A stretch of DNA of 64,000 nt. Source: Actinophytocola oryzae (GTDB lineage Bacteria > Actinomycetota > Actinomycetes > Mycobacteriales > Pseudonocardiaceae). Position numbers and translations under genes: made by a program. This document shows positions 49,847-56,934 of this stretch, in pieces (within the stretch, counting starts at the first letter, position 1; every line of letters starts with the position of its first letter). A model generated the notes under the pieces. The model did no database searches. It was not told where the DNA came from and saw nothing but the letters and a program-made list of their open reading frames with translations. The DNA lies in assembly GCF_004364325.1 (NCBI RefSeq), contig NZ_SOCP01000010.1:1-64000 (forward strand). Reading direction: 5' to 3'.

Positions 49847-51049
49847 TCAGGCGGACTTCGCCAGCCACTGGTCCCACGGCACGGCCCAGTCGTAGTAGTC
49901 GCCGTCCTCGGGGCCGAGCTGGTTCGTGCTGCCCGCGATCTCCACCGGGTCGCCGGTCATCGCGCTGTCGAAGTAGATCTTGGCGTTGGCGGGCGACAGG
50001 TTCGCGCAGCCGTGCGAGACGTTCCGCTTGCCCTGGTCGGGGATCGACGGCGCGTACCCGTGGATGAACTCGCCGTTGTTCGAGATCCGCACGGCCCACG
50101 GCACGACCACGTTCTCGTAGTGGTACTTCGGGTTGGACATCGAGTACGTGTCGTGCTTGGACATGACCACGTGCGTGCCGCTGTTCGTGACGCGGCCCGG
50201 GTCGGACTCCAGCCCGAAGCTCGCCGGGAAGTCCGCCGTCATCTGGTTGTTGACGAACACCTGCAGGCGGTGCGTCTGCGTGTTCGCCCGCACGACCTGC
50301 GATCGCCCGATCGTGAAGTTCGCGGTCCGGTCCTCGGCGCCGTACCTGCCGTCGCCGAGCGAGGTGCCGTACAGCTTCGCCACCAGGCTGACCTGCGTGT
50401 TCGGCGGCCAGTAGTCCTTGGGCCGCCAGTGCACCTGGCGATCGGACAGCCACGCCCACGAGCCCTCGACGGGGACGGACGTGTTGACGGTGAGCATCTT
50501 CTGGACGCCGGCCTTGTCGGTGACGTCGCGGTCGAACGTGATGGCGATGGGCATCGCGACGCCGTAGGTCTTGCCGTCCCCCACGTTCAGCGAGGCGTCG
50601 ACGGTGCGGGTGGGCGTCACGGTGGTGAAGGAGCCGGAGATGGGCGCCGTCTTGCCGTCGGTGCCCTTCGCGGTGCCCGCCCACGTGTAGGTCTTGCTGT
50701 ACCCCAGCGGCTCGCCGAGGGTCCAGGTGGTGCCGTCCGGCGACAGGTTGCCCGCCACCTGCTTGCCGGTCTGGTTGGTCAGCGTCAGCTGCTGGATCGT
50801 GCCGTCGGCGACCGTGACCCTGATCGGCGCGGACGGCGAGACGTCGGCGGCGCCGGAGGCCGGCTCGACCGTGATCTTGGCAGGCGGCTTCGGTGCCGCC
50901 TGACCGGACGGGCTCTGCGTGGAGTCCGGCTTTCCGTTGGTGGCGGCGTCCTCGTCCCCACTCGAGGTGCACGCCGTAAGGCCGAGAACCGCAACGATCC
51001 CCGCCGCCAGCAGGGCCATCGGCACCCGCCGTGACCGCTTTTCACCCAT
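49847..51049 (-). CDS. L,D-transpeptidase lipoprotein (LdtMt2-like)
   Basis: A 400-residue lipoprotein (lipobox LTAC, lipidated C27). Two Ig-like domains (about 60-250) with the pattern GVAMPIAITFDRDVTDKAGV match the LdtMt2 family. The YkuD catalytic domain ends with HGYAPSIPDQGKRNVSHGC and N-LS, containing the catalytic histidines and the cysteine of SHGCxN. The enzyme forms 3-3 peptidoglycan crosslinks and resists most beta-lactams except carbapenems. AGGGGG precedes the ATG. A perfect CRP-type site lies 81 bases upstream. Confidence 0.95.
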   Translation of the reverse strand: MGEKRSRRVPMALLAAGIVAVLGLTACTSSGDEDAATNGKPDSTQSPSGQAAPKPPAKITVEPASGAADVSPSAPIRVTVADGTIQQLTLTNQTGKQVAGNLSPDGTTWTLGEPLGYSKTYTWAGTAKGTDGKTAPISGSFTTVTPTRTVDASLNVGDGKTYGVAMPIAITFDRDVTDKAGVQKMLTVNTSVPVEGSWAWLSDRQVHWRPKDYWPPNTQVSLVAKLYGTSLGDGRYGAEDRTANFTIGRSQVVRANTQTHRLQVFVNNQMTADFPASFGLESDPGRVTNSGTHVVMSKHDTYSMSNPKYHYENVVVPWAVRISNNGEFIHGYAPSIPDQGKRNVSHGCANLSPANAKIYFDSAMTGDPVEIAGSTNQLGPEDGDYYDWAVPWDQWLAKSA

Positions 51050-51129
51050 TACTGCCCCCTACAGACCCGCCGCGCGATGCTCACATGTGATTCGACGCCT
51101 TTGGGTCGATCCGCGTTGGCTCCATGGCC

Positions 51130-51145
51130 TGTGAGGCAGATCACA
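51130..51145. promoter_or_regulatory. Consensus CRP/GlxR operator
   Basis: TGTGA-GGCAGA-TCACA matches the cAMP-receptor-protein consensus TGTGA-N6-TCACA at every conserved base. It lies 81 bases before the L,D-transpeptidase start and 255 bases before cspA. Actinobacterial CRP/GlxR proteins use this same consensus. Confidence 0.7.
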
Positions 51146-51351
51146 GTAGGTCACCCGGCCTCAGCCAGCGGAGATCGAACCAGTCGTGTAATCAACCGTG
51201 TGCAAGTAGTAGTGCTGGGAGTGGTTGTCGCGCTACGCTCTGCCGCGCAGGCCGTAGTTTCTGTGTTCGTGCTTTACACGCTCGCGGAACGAAAACGCGG
51301 GCGTGCCGCTGTTCCGCTGAGATCGGCGGAGGTTCGCCCGAGGGGCTGCCA

Positions 51352-51370
51352 GGGTTGCACGGTGCAACCC
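51352..51370. promoter_or_regulatory. Perfect 9-bp inverted repeat in the cspA leader
   Basis: GGGTTGCAC-G-GTGCAACCC is a perfect inverted repeat with a one-base centre, ending 17 bases before the cspA ribosome binding site (GGAGG, 51388-51392). Its one-base centre favours a protein operator over an RNA hairpin, though a stem with a 3-base loop is possible. Confidence 0.5.
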
Positions 51371-51399
51371 ATGCTGATCCGGCGTATGGAGGCAGGCGG

Positions 51400-51603
51400 A
51401 TGGCACAGGGCACTGTGAAGTGGTTCAACTCCGAGAAGGGCTTCGGCTTCATTGCCGTAGACGAAGGCGGCGACGACGTCTTCGTGCACTACTCGGAGAT
51501 CCAGGGCAAGGGCTTCCGAACCCTGGAGGAGAACCAGCGCGTCGAGTTCGAGGTAGGGCAGGGCACGAAGGGCCCCCAGGCCACGAACGTGCGCGCACTG
51601 TAG
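51400..51603 (+). CDS. Cold-shock protein
   Basis: A 67-residue CspA-type OB-fold RNA chaperone with both RNA-binding motifs: KGFGFI (RNP1) and DVFVHY (RNP2), in MAQGTVKWFNSEKGFGFIAV. It melts RNA secondary structure in the cytoplasm. The start at 51400 has GGAGG at seven bases spacing. A strong terminator follows. Many actinobacterial genomes encode several such paralogues, so a role in cold shock specifically is not certain. Confidence 0.96.
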   Translation: MAQGTVKWFNSEKGFGFIAVDEGGDDVFVHYSEIQGKGFRTLEENQRVEFEVGQGTKGPQATNVRAL

Positions 51604-51615
51604 GTAGCTCACGCA

Positions 51616-51649
51616 GAATGGCCCCGGTCGGGTGCGACCGGGGCCATTC
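51616..51649. terminator. Bidirectional terminator between cspA and the RHH-like gene
   Basis: GAATGGCCCCGGTCG (51616-51630) pairs perfectly with CGACCGGGGCCATTC (51635-51649) around a GGTG loop, a 15-bp stem. It lies 12 bases after cspA and 32 bases after the end of the convergent gene, with a short T run (GTTTG) on the cspA side. Confidence 0.9.
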
Positions 51650-51681
51650 GCGTTTGTCGGTGGTGGTTGTCCTCGTCCGCG

Positions 51682-52023
51682 TCAGCGGCGCGGGAGCTGC
51701 TGAGCCTCCCACTCCAGGCGCTGCATGACCCACTCCTGGGCGAGCGCGAGCGGCGAGGTCTGGTTGTGCGCCGCGATCTCACGCAGCTGCTCGTTCGCCA
51801 TCAGCGAGAGGCGCAGCTGGTAGACCTGCGACCCACCGAAGCGCCGGCCGGAGCCGGTGCTCTCCGGGTCACCCTCGGGAGAGAGGGCGGCCAGGTAGGA
51901 CTCGAGCTCGTGGTCAGGACGATCCTGCTCCACAGGCTCCGCCTCGGTGCGATGGCGGCCAGCGTCGGCGGCATCCGCCGCCGGTTTGGCGCTAGGTCGA
52001 CTACGTCCGGTGAAAAGCACCAT
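51682..52023 (-). CDS. Small protein with ribbon-helix-helix-like C-terminus
   Basis: A 113-residue protein. The N-terminal half is charged and probably disordered. The C-terminal half (VYQLRLSLMANEQLREIAAH, then SPLALAQEWVMQRLEWEAQQ) has the strand-helix-helix pattern of a CopG/MetJ-type DNA-binding domain. I do not recognise the family beyond that. ATG at 52023 is preferred to a longer frame opening at 52182, which runs into the compositionally odd DNA upstream. Confidence 0.72.
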   Translation of the reverse strand: MVLFTGRSRPSAKPAADAADAGRHRTEAEPVEQDRPDHELESYLAALSPEGDPESTGSGRRFGGSQVYQLRLSLMANEQLREIAAHNQTSPLALAQEWVMQRLEWEAQQLPRR

Positions 52024-53250
52024 AGGAGGATAACGAACGGGTTGCGGTGTGACCAGCAAGGCAACCAACTTCACCCCTAAGTGTCGCGTCACACTCCGTA
52101 AAGTCCCAGCTGGGAAAGGGTAGGTGTGCCCACAACCACACCCCGACACGCCAACCCCCGGTAACAGCGCGCCAGCACCCAACAGCAGAGCGCCGAACCT
52201 TCACCGGCGACCCACCAGACAACCAGTCCAACAACCACCAACCAAGCCCCGGTCCCCGAGACCGCCGAGGAGCAACGGGGTGGCGCAGTAGGAACACGGA
52301 GGACGAAGCGACCCGAAGCCGACTCGACCACCAGCGCGAGTCAGCACCGGCAGTGAAGCAAACGGTGCGCAACCCACCCAGTGAGCGTGGAACCGCCAAT
52401 GACGAAGTGGCGGAGCCACGAGGCCCAGCAACAACCCGCAAGGTTGCGAAGGCCGAAAGCAGAGCGGTGAGGCGTCAGCCGAACCCCCCGAGGAGCAAGT
52501 GGCAAAGCCACGAGCAAGGAACCCAAGCAACCAACGACGAAGCCGAGCCTGGCAGAACGGCAGACCAGTGGGAGGGGGTCCGGGGGGCGAAGCCCCGCCG
52601 GGCGGGGCGTGGGGGTTGCACCCCCAAAGAATCGCCATACGACAAGGTGAGCGCATCCCGCGAACACAGTTCGGGGGAGTATGGAGAGGCCCCCGCGCCA
52701 GGGGGAGGAACGCGGGGGCCGGAGGGGATCTCCACAGGCGCTGACCGGGGGTGTGTCAGCGAGTCGATTGTTGCACGCGCACGCGCCTCGTGCGAGAGGG
52801 CAAAGGTGAAAAAATCTAGAGAACTATTCACCGAGTGTCCGAGATCACGATGAACTCTCCACCCTGGAGGCCGCCGACCAGCGCGGACGTCTGATGGGGC
52901 GATCAACGGTTCCGCCGTCGCCCCGCCTCCCGGGCGCCTTTGTGGACAACCGTTAGGCGATTGCTATCGACGTCCGCGAGACCCGTCACGTCAGGCCGTG
53001 GTCAGGCTCCGGGCGGGTGCCACTCGACGAGAGCCACTACTCAGAGGAGATCGCCAGCTGTCCATCGTGGCCGAATGCGGCCATTCGAGTGGCCGGATCA
53101 CGGTGTCACCTGGGGGAACCCGCCGGTACGACGGTTCGCACACCCGACCGCGACTACTATGAGTGGGCACCGGATTCACTCCTCGGGGGGCTGTGGTAGG
53201 CCCCTCCCGTCTCATAGCCTTCCCCGAAACCTGATGGTCGGGGAGGCGAC
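52024..53250. other. Gene-free, hairpin-rich region
   Basis: This 1.2-kb stretch lacks any convincing gene: frames on both strands (52353-52853 plus; 52201-52656 and 52341-52667 minus) have repetitive arginine/proline/glycine or cysteine/leucine compositions without domains. It is unusually rich in A-C and G-A dinucleotides on the plus strand. Short perfect hairpins recur (52407-52419, 52499-52511, 52584-52596 and 52611-52625), all with the pattern stem-purine loop-stem. A further weak pair GGTGAA/TTCACC spans 52805-52832. It may encode structured RNA or be a repetitive intergenic element. Confidence 0.55.
52407..52625. repeat. Cluster of four short hairpins
   Basis: GTGGC-GGA-GCCAC (52407-52419) and GTGGC-AAA-GCCAC (52499-52511) are identical hairpins except for the loop, and each is followed by CGAG. 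GGGGC-GAA-GCCCC (52584-52596) and GGGGGT-TGC-ACCCCC (52611-52625) follow. The two G-rich members resemble a hairpin pair (GGGGGC-GAAG/GCAG-CCCCC) that recurs downstream of genes in many actinomycetes. Confidence 0.6.
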
Positions 53251-53499
53251 ATGAGCGGCCCAGTCGAAGTTCGGGACTTCCTCTTGCAGCACGACACCCG
53301 GGACACCGCACTCAACTTCGGTAACGGCGGTGTACCGGCCCAACGAACCGGCGAGTCCTCACGTGTGTCCGAGGAGCAGGTACGACGGGCCCAGCTGGCC
53401 GTCGCCCGCTCCGCGAACAGCGTCGAGGACTGTCGAGAGCTCCTGGACATGCTGGGCCTGGTGCCCGGCGACGACGGCGTACCGCCAGTCCGCCGCTGA
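53251..53499 (+). CDS. Small conserved-looking actinobacterial protein
   Basis: An 82-residue protein. The N-terminal half is flexible; the C-terminal half (RVSEEQVRRAQLAVARSANS, then VEDCRELLDMLGLVPGD) is helical. I recall similar uncharacterised proteins in Pseudonocardiaceae, but no function. ATG at 53251 has GGGAGG upstream. It lies 131 bases before tRNA-Glu on the same strand. Confidence 0.8.
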   Translation: MSGPVEVRDFLLQHDTRDTALNFGNGGVPAQRTGESSRVSEEQVRRAQLAVARSANSVEDCRELLDMLGLVPGDDGVPPVRR

Positions 53500-53571
53500 C
53501 AGAGGAGGCTTCGGGTCGCCGAGCGGTGACCCCGGGTCCGCCGACGTGGACGCAGCTCCCCCGATACCCGC

Positions 53572-53602
53572 TTGCCGGGGTCGGGGGAACGTGCTTTATG
53601 CT
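53572..53602 (+). promoter_or_regulatory. Probable tRNA-Glu promoter
   Basis: TTGCCG (53572-53577) and TATGCT (53597-53602) make a -35/-10 pair with a 19-base spacer, 28 bases before the tRNA. Confidence 0.4.
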
Positions 53603-53630
53603 TCCGGTGCTCCAGAGCGGGCAACCCGGG

Positions 53631-53703
53631 GCTCCCATCGTCTAGCGGCCTAGGACTCCGCCCTTTCAAGGCGGCAGCGCGGGTTCGAATCCCGTTGGGA
53701 GCA
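53631..53703 (+). tRNA. tRNA-Glu (anticodon TTC)
   Basis: Complete cloverleaf: acceptor stem GCTCCCA/TGGGAGC, D-arm with CTAGCGGCCTAG, anticodon arm CCGCC-CTTTCAA-GGCGG with TTC, and the T-arm GCGGG-TTCGAAT-CCCGT. The discriminator is A at 53703; CCA is not encoded. Confidence 0.97.
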
Positions 53704-54243
53704 CAACCCCACCAGCGGCAACCCGTCACCGGCATCCCGAGTGGACATCGACACGACGCGGACCCGCGACGAGCGCGTCGGTACGGCTCGGCTGGCGGCG
53801 ACCGGCCCGCATCTCGTGCTCCCCTTCTCGTGCTCCCCTTCTCGTACGGCGGCGCATCCCTGCATCCGGCCCGGACTCACCACCGAGTCGCGGCCTGTCC
53901 GATCCAGCCGGCCGTCGCCGTTATGTCAAAAAGGTGCTCACGTCGCCCTCGCGCGCATTGCGAAATGCATTCGCAGGCGAATTGGTAGCGCACAGTTTCG
54001 TCGCGCCACGAAAGTGATTCGGAACTTCTTCATCCGCGCGCCAGGTCCAGCTGGCATTCGCAGGTCAGGTCACCTCCACTCCAGGTCAGCGGTGTCGCAA
54101 GTGATCACGCAGCGTTCCGTCCGGTGGGTGCTCGTCACTCCTCAGTGGGAACTCGTGACAATGCGAAAGAGATCGGGTTTTGGGGGCTGCGTCGCGTGAA
54201 CTCCTGTTAGCGCAAGGCAAACACCAGCAAGGGAGCTGATCGT
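53704..54243. other. Intergenic region before the DUF6895-like operon
   Basis: These 540 bases contain no convincing gene. A short tandem repeat of 14 bases (TCTCGTGCTCCCCT) occupies 53812-53839. The part from about 53930 to 54200 is less GC-rich and probably carries the promoter of the following operon, although I cannot pick one with confidence. A ribosome binding site GGGAGCT precedes the ATG at 54244. Confidence 0.5.
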
Positions 54244-54429
54244 ATGTCTGTCGTTGAAATGTCGACCCGCGGGACGACACGTACTCCGGAACTGACCGAA
54301 GACGTCGAGGCGCTGCTGGCCCAGCCCGAGCTCGAGGGCGTCTACCGCGAGACGGAGAAGTGCGCCGCGCTTCTGCTCGCGCAGGGGCAGCTGCTGCTGT
54401 CGCCGCCGACGCCGCGACGCAAGCGCTGA
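54244..54429 (+). CDS. 61-residue peptide, possible precursor or small partner
   Basis: A 61-residue peptide: an acidic helical part (LTEDVEALLAQPELEGVYRE), one cysteine at residue 40, a hydrophobic run ALLLAQGQLLL and a basic proline-containing tail (SPPTPRRKR). No family recognised. It is the first gene of a five-gene operon; the next ATG comes two bases after its stop. Its size and position fit a RiPP precursor, but no recognised modifying enzyme is next to it, so it could just as well be a small partner protein. Confidence 0.75.
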   Translation: MSVVEMSTRGTTRTPELTEDVEALLAQPELEGVYRETEKCAALLLAQGQLLLSPPTPRRKR

Positions 54430-54431
54430 CC

Positions 54432-55097
54432 ATGTCCGAGCGGCTGGACACGCCGGCCCGCGCAGTGGCCGAGGGCGTGCAGGTGCTGGCACGTGCGGTG
54501 GTCTGTGCCCTCGACAGCGAGGCACCTCTTGACGTGGTGACGGGCACGGACGATCCGGTGTTGTTGGCAGCCGCACGGGTGCTCGGGGCGGACGTACTCG
54601 CCCCGAGCACCCTGTCGGGGCGTGCCTCGACGGAATCGGAGCTGGCGTTGCTGACCGGTGCGGTGCGTGCCTTTCCGCCCCGGTCGGACTCGCCGGCCAG
54701 CCTGTGGACGCACTGGGGAGCACGGGTCGCGCTGGGCGAGGCGATCCCGGGGATGAGCGAACCGGACACGTGCTGGTTGGCCGACGAGCACTGGCCCCGG
54801 CTCACCCACCAGCTCGCCGGGCTGGCGATGTTGGCCGCACTCCCACCCTCGGCGCTGACCACGGTCGCCCAGCGCCGGGTCGAGGACCTTTCGCGGGGGT
54901 TCGTCCGCGCCGTGCGCCGCGGCGACTGGCCGCAGGCCGCGGGGACCGGTCGATGGCTCGCTGCGGTGAACGGGGTTCCGCCGTCGCTCGGGCTGGACGC
55001 CGGACTGGAGTTCGTGGAGCTGATGGGTGCCGGTGATGCGCAGGTCGCACTGCACGTGCGAGTCGCGCAGGCACTGCGGCGGAGGCGGTTCCGGTGA
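54432..55097 (+). CDS. Unknown protein of the DUF6895-like operon
   Basis: A 221-residue, mainly helical, alanine/leucine-rich protein (ARAVAEGVQVLARAVVCALD; RLTHQLAGLAMLAALPPSAL). No signal peptide, membrane helix or catalytic motif stands out and I do not recognise the family. It follows the 61-residue peptide by two bases and overlaps the next gene by four (GTGA), so it is made together with both. Confidence 0.8.
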   Translation: MSERLDTPARAVAEGVQVLARAVVCALDSEAPLDVVTGTDDPVLLAAARVLGADVLAPSTLSGRASTESELALLTGAVRAFPPRSDSPASLWTHWGARVALGEAIPGMSEPDTCWLADEHWPRLTHQLAGLAMLAALPPSALTTVAQRRVEDLSRGFVRAVRRGDWPQAAGTGRWLAAVNGVPPSLGLDAGLEFVELMGAGDAQVALHVRVAQALRRRRFR

Positions 55098-56014
55098 CCG
55101 GCACGAAGGTGTGGTGCGGAGAGGTCACCGACGTGGCGCTGGCGGCGCTGCGTTGGCTCGGCGAACACCGGGCGGAGTTCCGGCTGCCCGACGCGTCGCT
55201 GGAGTCCAGGCACGACCGGGACCGGACACTGCGTCCGCTGGGAGAGCTGGCGCGACTGACCCACGTCGTGGCGCGACAGGACGCGCTGGGCGAGGAGGGC
55301 CGACGGCTCACCGCCGAGCTGTTCGACTTCGCCTGGCGGGAGACCGGACGCGGCGAGGTGCTGGCCACGATCGCCCACCGCGAGCCCTTCGCCACCTACC
55401 CCCTTGAGCTCTACGCGGTGTTCGCGCGGGCGGGACTGCGCCACCACGGCCTCGACGCACAGCTCCGGCACATCACCGGGACGAGGATGTGGCGGACAGC
55501 GGAGCGCGACGCGACCCGGACCCTGGCCGTGTTGGCGGCCGAGCGGGACGCCGGGCTGACACAGCACCGCGAGCCGCTGGCGGTGCTGCCGGACACCTGG
55601 CTCGGCGGCGGCGCCGAGCCGTGGTCGTTCACCGCGGCGGCCGGCTACGCGGCGACGCACACCGTCTTCCACCTCACCGACTGGTGCACCGACCCTGGCG
55701 GGCTGTCCGCCGCGCTGCGTGAGCACCTGCGGTTGTGGCTGCCGGCGTGGCTGGCCTGCTCGGTCGAGGCGGGCCACTGGGACCTGACCGGCGAGCTGCT
55801 GGCGGTGGCCGCAGTCCTGCCGGAACCCGTCGACGTGGTGCTGGCGTGGACGGCGTTGGCCTCGGCCCAGTGCGCCGACGGCGCCGTGGCCGAGACCGCC
55901 GAGTGGAACCACGACGACGCGGACTTCCACCACCGCTACCACTCCACGCTGGTGATGGCGTTCAGCGCCGCACTGACCGCGCGGCGGTCACTCGACGAGC
56001 AGGACCGGTCATGA
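55094..56014 (+). CDS. DUF6895-like protein, first paralogue
   Basis: A 306-residue protein that is a paralogue of the next gene. Shared landmarks: LRPLGELARLTHVV near 50, a middle block with FATYPLELYAVFARAGLRHHG, the strong motif AATHTVFHLTDWCTDPGGL and a C-terminal LPAWLACSVEAGHWDLTGEL. The TH-x-x-F-x-x-T-D pattern fits what I remember of the DUF6895 family, whose function is unknown. The fold appears all-helical. GTG at 55094 overlaps the preceding stop. Confidence 0.82.
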   Translation: MTGTKVWCGEVTDVALAALRWLGEHRAEFRLPDASLESRHDRDRTLRPLGELARLTHVVARQDALGEEGRRLTAELFDFAWRETGRGEVLATIAHREPFATYPLELYAVFARAGLRHHGLDAQLRHITGTRMWRTAERDATRTLAVLAAERDAGLTQHREPLAVLPDTWLGGGAEPWSFTAAAGYAATHTVFHLTDWCTDPGGLSAALREHLRLWLPAWLACSVEAGHWDLTGELLAVAAVLPEPVDVVLAWTALASAQCADGAVAETAEWNHDDADFHHRYHSTLVMAFSAALTARRSLDEQDRS

Positions 56015-56934
56015 CCGGGAGGAGGGTGTCGCCGAAGGTGTCGCACCAGGTCGGCGTCGCCGCGCTGGACTGGCTCACCGCCAACCGCGAGCAGTTCCGG
56101 GCGCGGGGTGCCGGCGTCTCCGACTTCGAGGTCAAGGAGCGCCTGAAGCCCGTCGGCGAGCTGGTGCTCATCAGCGGGGTCCTGCTGCGCGAGGGCGTCG
56201 CGGGTTCGCGGCAGGCCAAGCAGGTGTCCCGGCTGCTCGACTTCGTCTGGCAGGAGGTGCTCGACGGAGGGGACCTGCTGTTCTGGATGCAGCGTGAGGA
56301 GCCGCTCAGCCCGATCCCGATGGAGGTGTACGTGCCGTTCCGGGAGATGGGCAGGAGTCACCCGGGCATCGAGAACCACCTGCGGCTGGTGAGCCGCACC
56401 GGGAGCTGGCGGGCACTGGAGGCCATCCCGCACCGGCGGTTGGGCCTGAGCCGCTTCTCCGCCAGGGCGGACCTGCCGGTCTGCGCCGACGTCGGCGATG
56501 CGGCACGGAACACGTGGCTGGGGCAGACACCGGAACCGTGGACGGTGGACTACAACCTCGCCTACGCGGTCACCCACACCGTGTTCCACCTCACCGACTG
56601 GGGTCGGCACCCGGACAACCTGCCAGACGAGGTGGCCGAGTACCTGGCACTGTGGCTGCCCGCGTGGATCGACGAGTGGGCGGCGGAAGGCGACTGGGAC
56701 CTGCTCGGCGAGCTGCTCGTCGTCGACGCGTGCCTGCCGGAACCCGCACTGGACGAGGACGTCTGGCGGCGCTTCGCCGAGGCGCAGACCCCGGAGGGCG
56801 CCATGCCGGCACGGGGCGCGATGCCGACCGGAGCACCGCACGAGGTCTTCGACCTCGTGCACCACCCCACCATCGTGGCAGCCTTTGCCGCGACGATGGC
56901 CACCTCGCGCGCACTCGCCGAGCTGAGCACATGA
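56011..56934 (+). CDS. DUF6895-like protein, second paralogue
   Basis: A 307-residue paralogue of the preceding protein. Corresponding blocks are LKPVGELVLISGVL, LSPIPMEVYVPFREMGRSHPG, AVTHTVFHLTDWGRHPDNLP and LPAWIDEWAAEGDWDLLGEL. The conserved TH, TDW and WDL residues in both copies suggest a shared active or binding site, while other regions diverge, consistent with a heterodimer. The ATG overlaps the previous stop by four bases. Confidence 0.82.
   Translation: MTGRRVSPKVSHQVGVAALDWLTANREQFRARGAGVSDFEVKERLKPVGELVLISGVLLREGVAGSRQAKQVSRLLDFVWQEVLDGGDLLFWMQREEPLSPIPMEVYVPFREMGRSHPGIENHLRLVSRTGSWRALEAIPHRRLGLSRFSARADLPVCADVGDAARNTWLGQTPEPWTVDYNLAYAVTHTVFHLTDWGRHPDNLPDEVAEYLALWLPAWIDEWAAEGDWDLLGELLVVDACLPEPALDEDVWRRFAEAQTPEGAMPARGAMPTGAPHEVFDLVHHPTIVAAFAATMATSRALAELST

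Larger units (their letters stand above)
51050..51399. other. Divergent control region between ldt and cspA
   Basis: These 350 bases hold no gene. They contain a consensus CRP/GlxR site (51130-51145) near the L,D-transpeptidase end and a 19-base palindrome (51352-51370) close to the cspA ribosome binding site. Most of the region must form promoters plus a long cspA leader, as cold-shock genes usually have. Confidence 0.6.

Noticed and set aside
52353..52853. 166-codon open frame in the hairpin-rich region
   Set aside because: Arg/Gly/Pro-rich with no domain. Codon use lacks the expected G/C third-position bias, and perfect hairpins lie inside it.
53741..54199. 152-codon open frame between tRNA-Glu and the DUF6895-like operon
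   Set aside because: It crosses a short tandem repeat, has no ribosome binding site and shows no recognisable domain.
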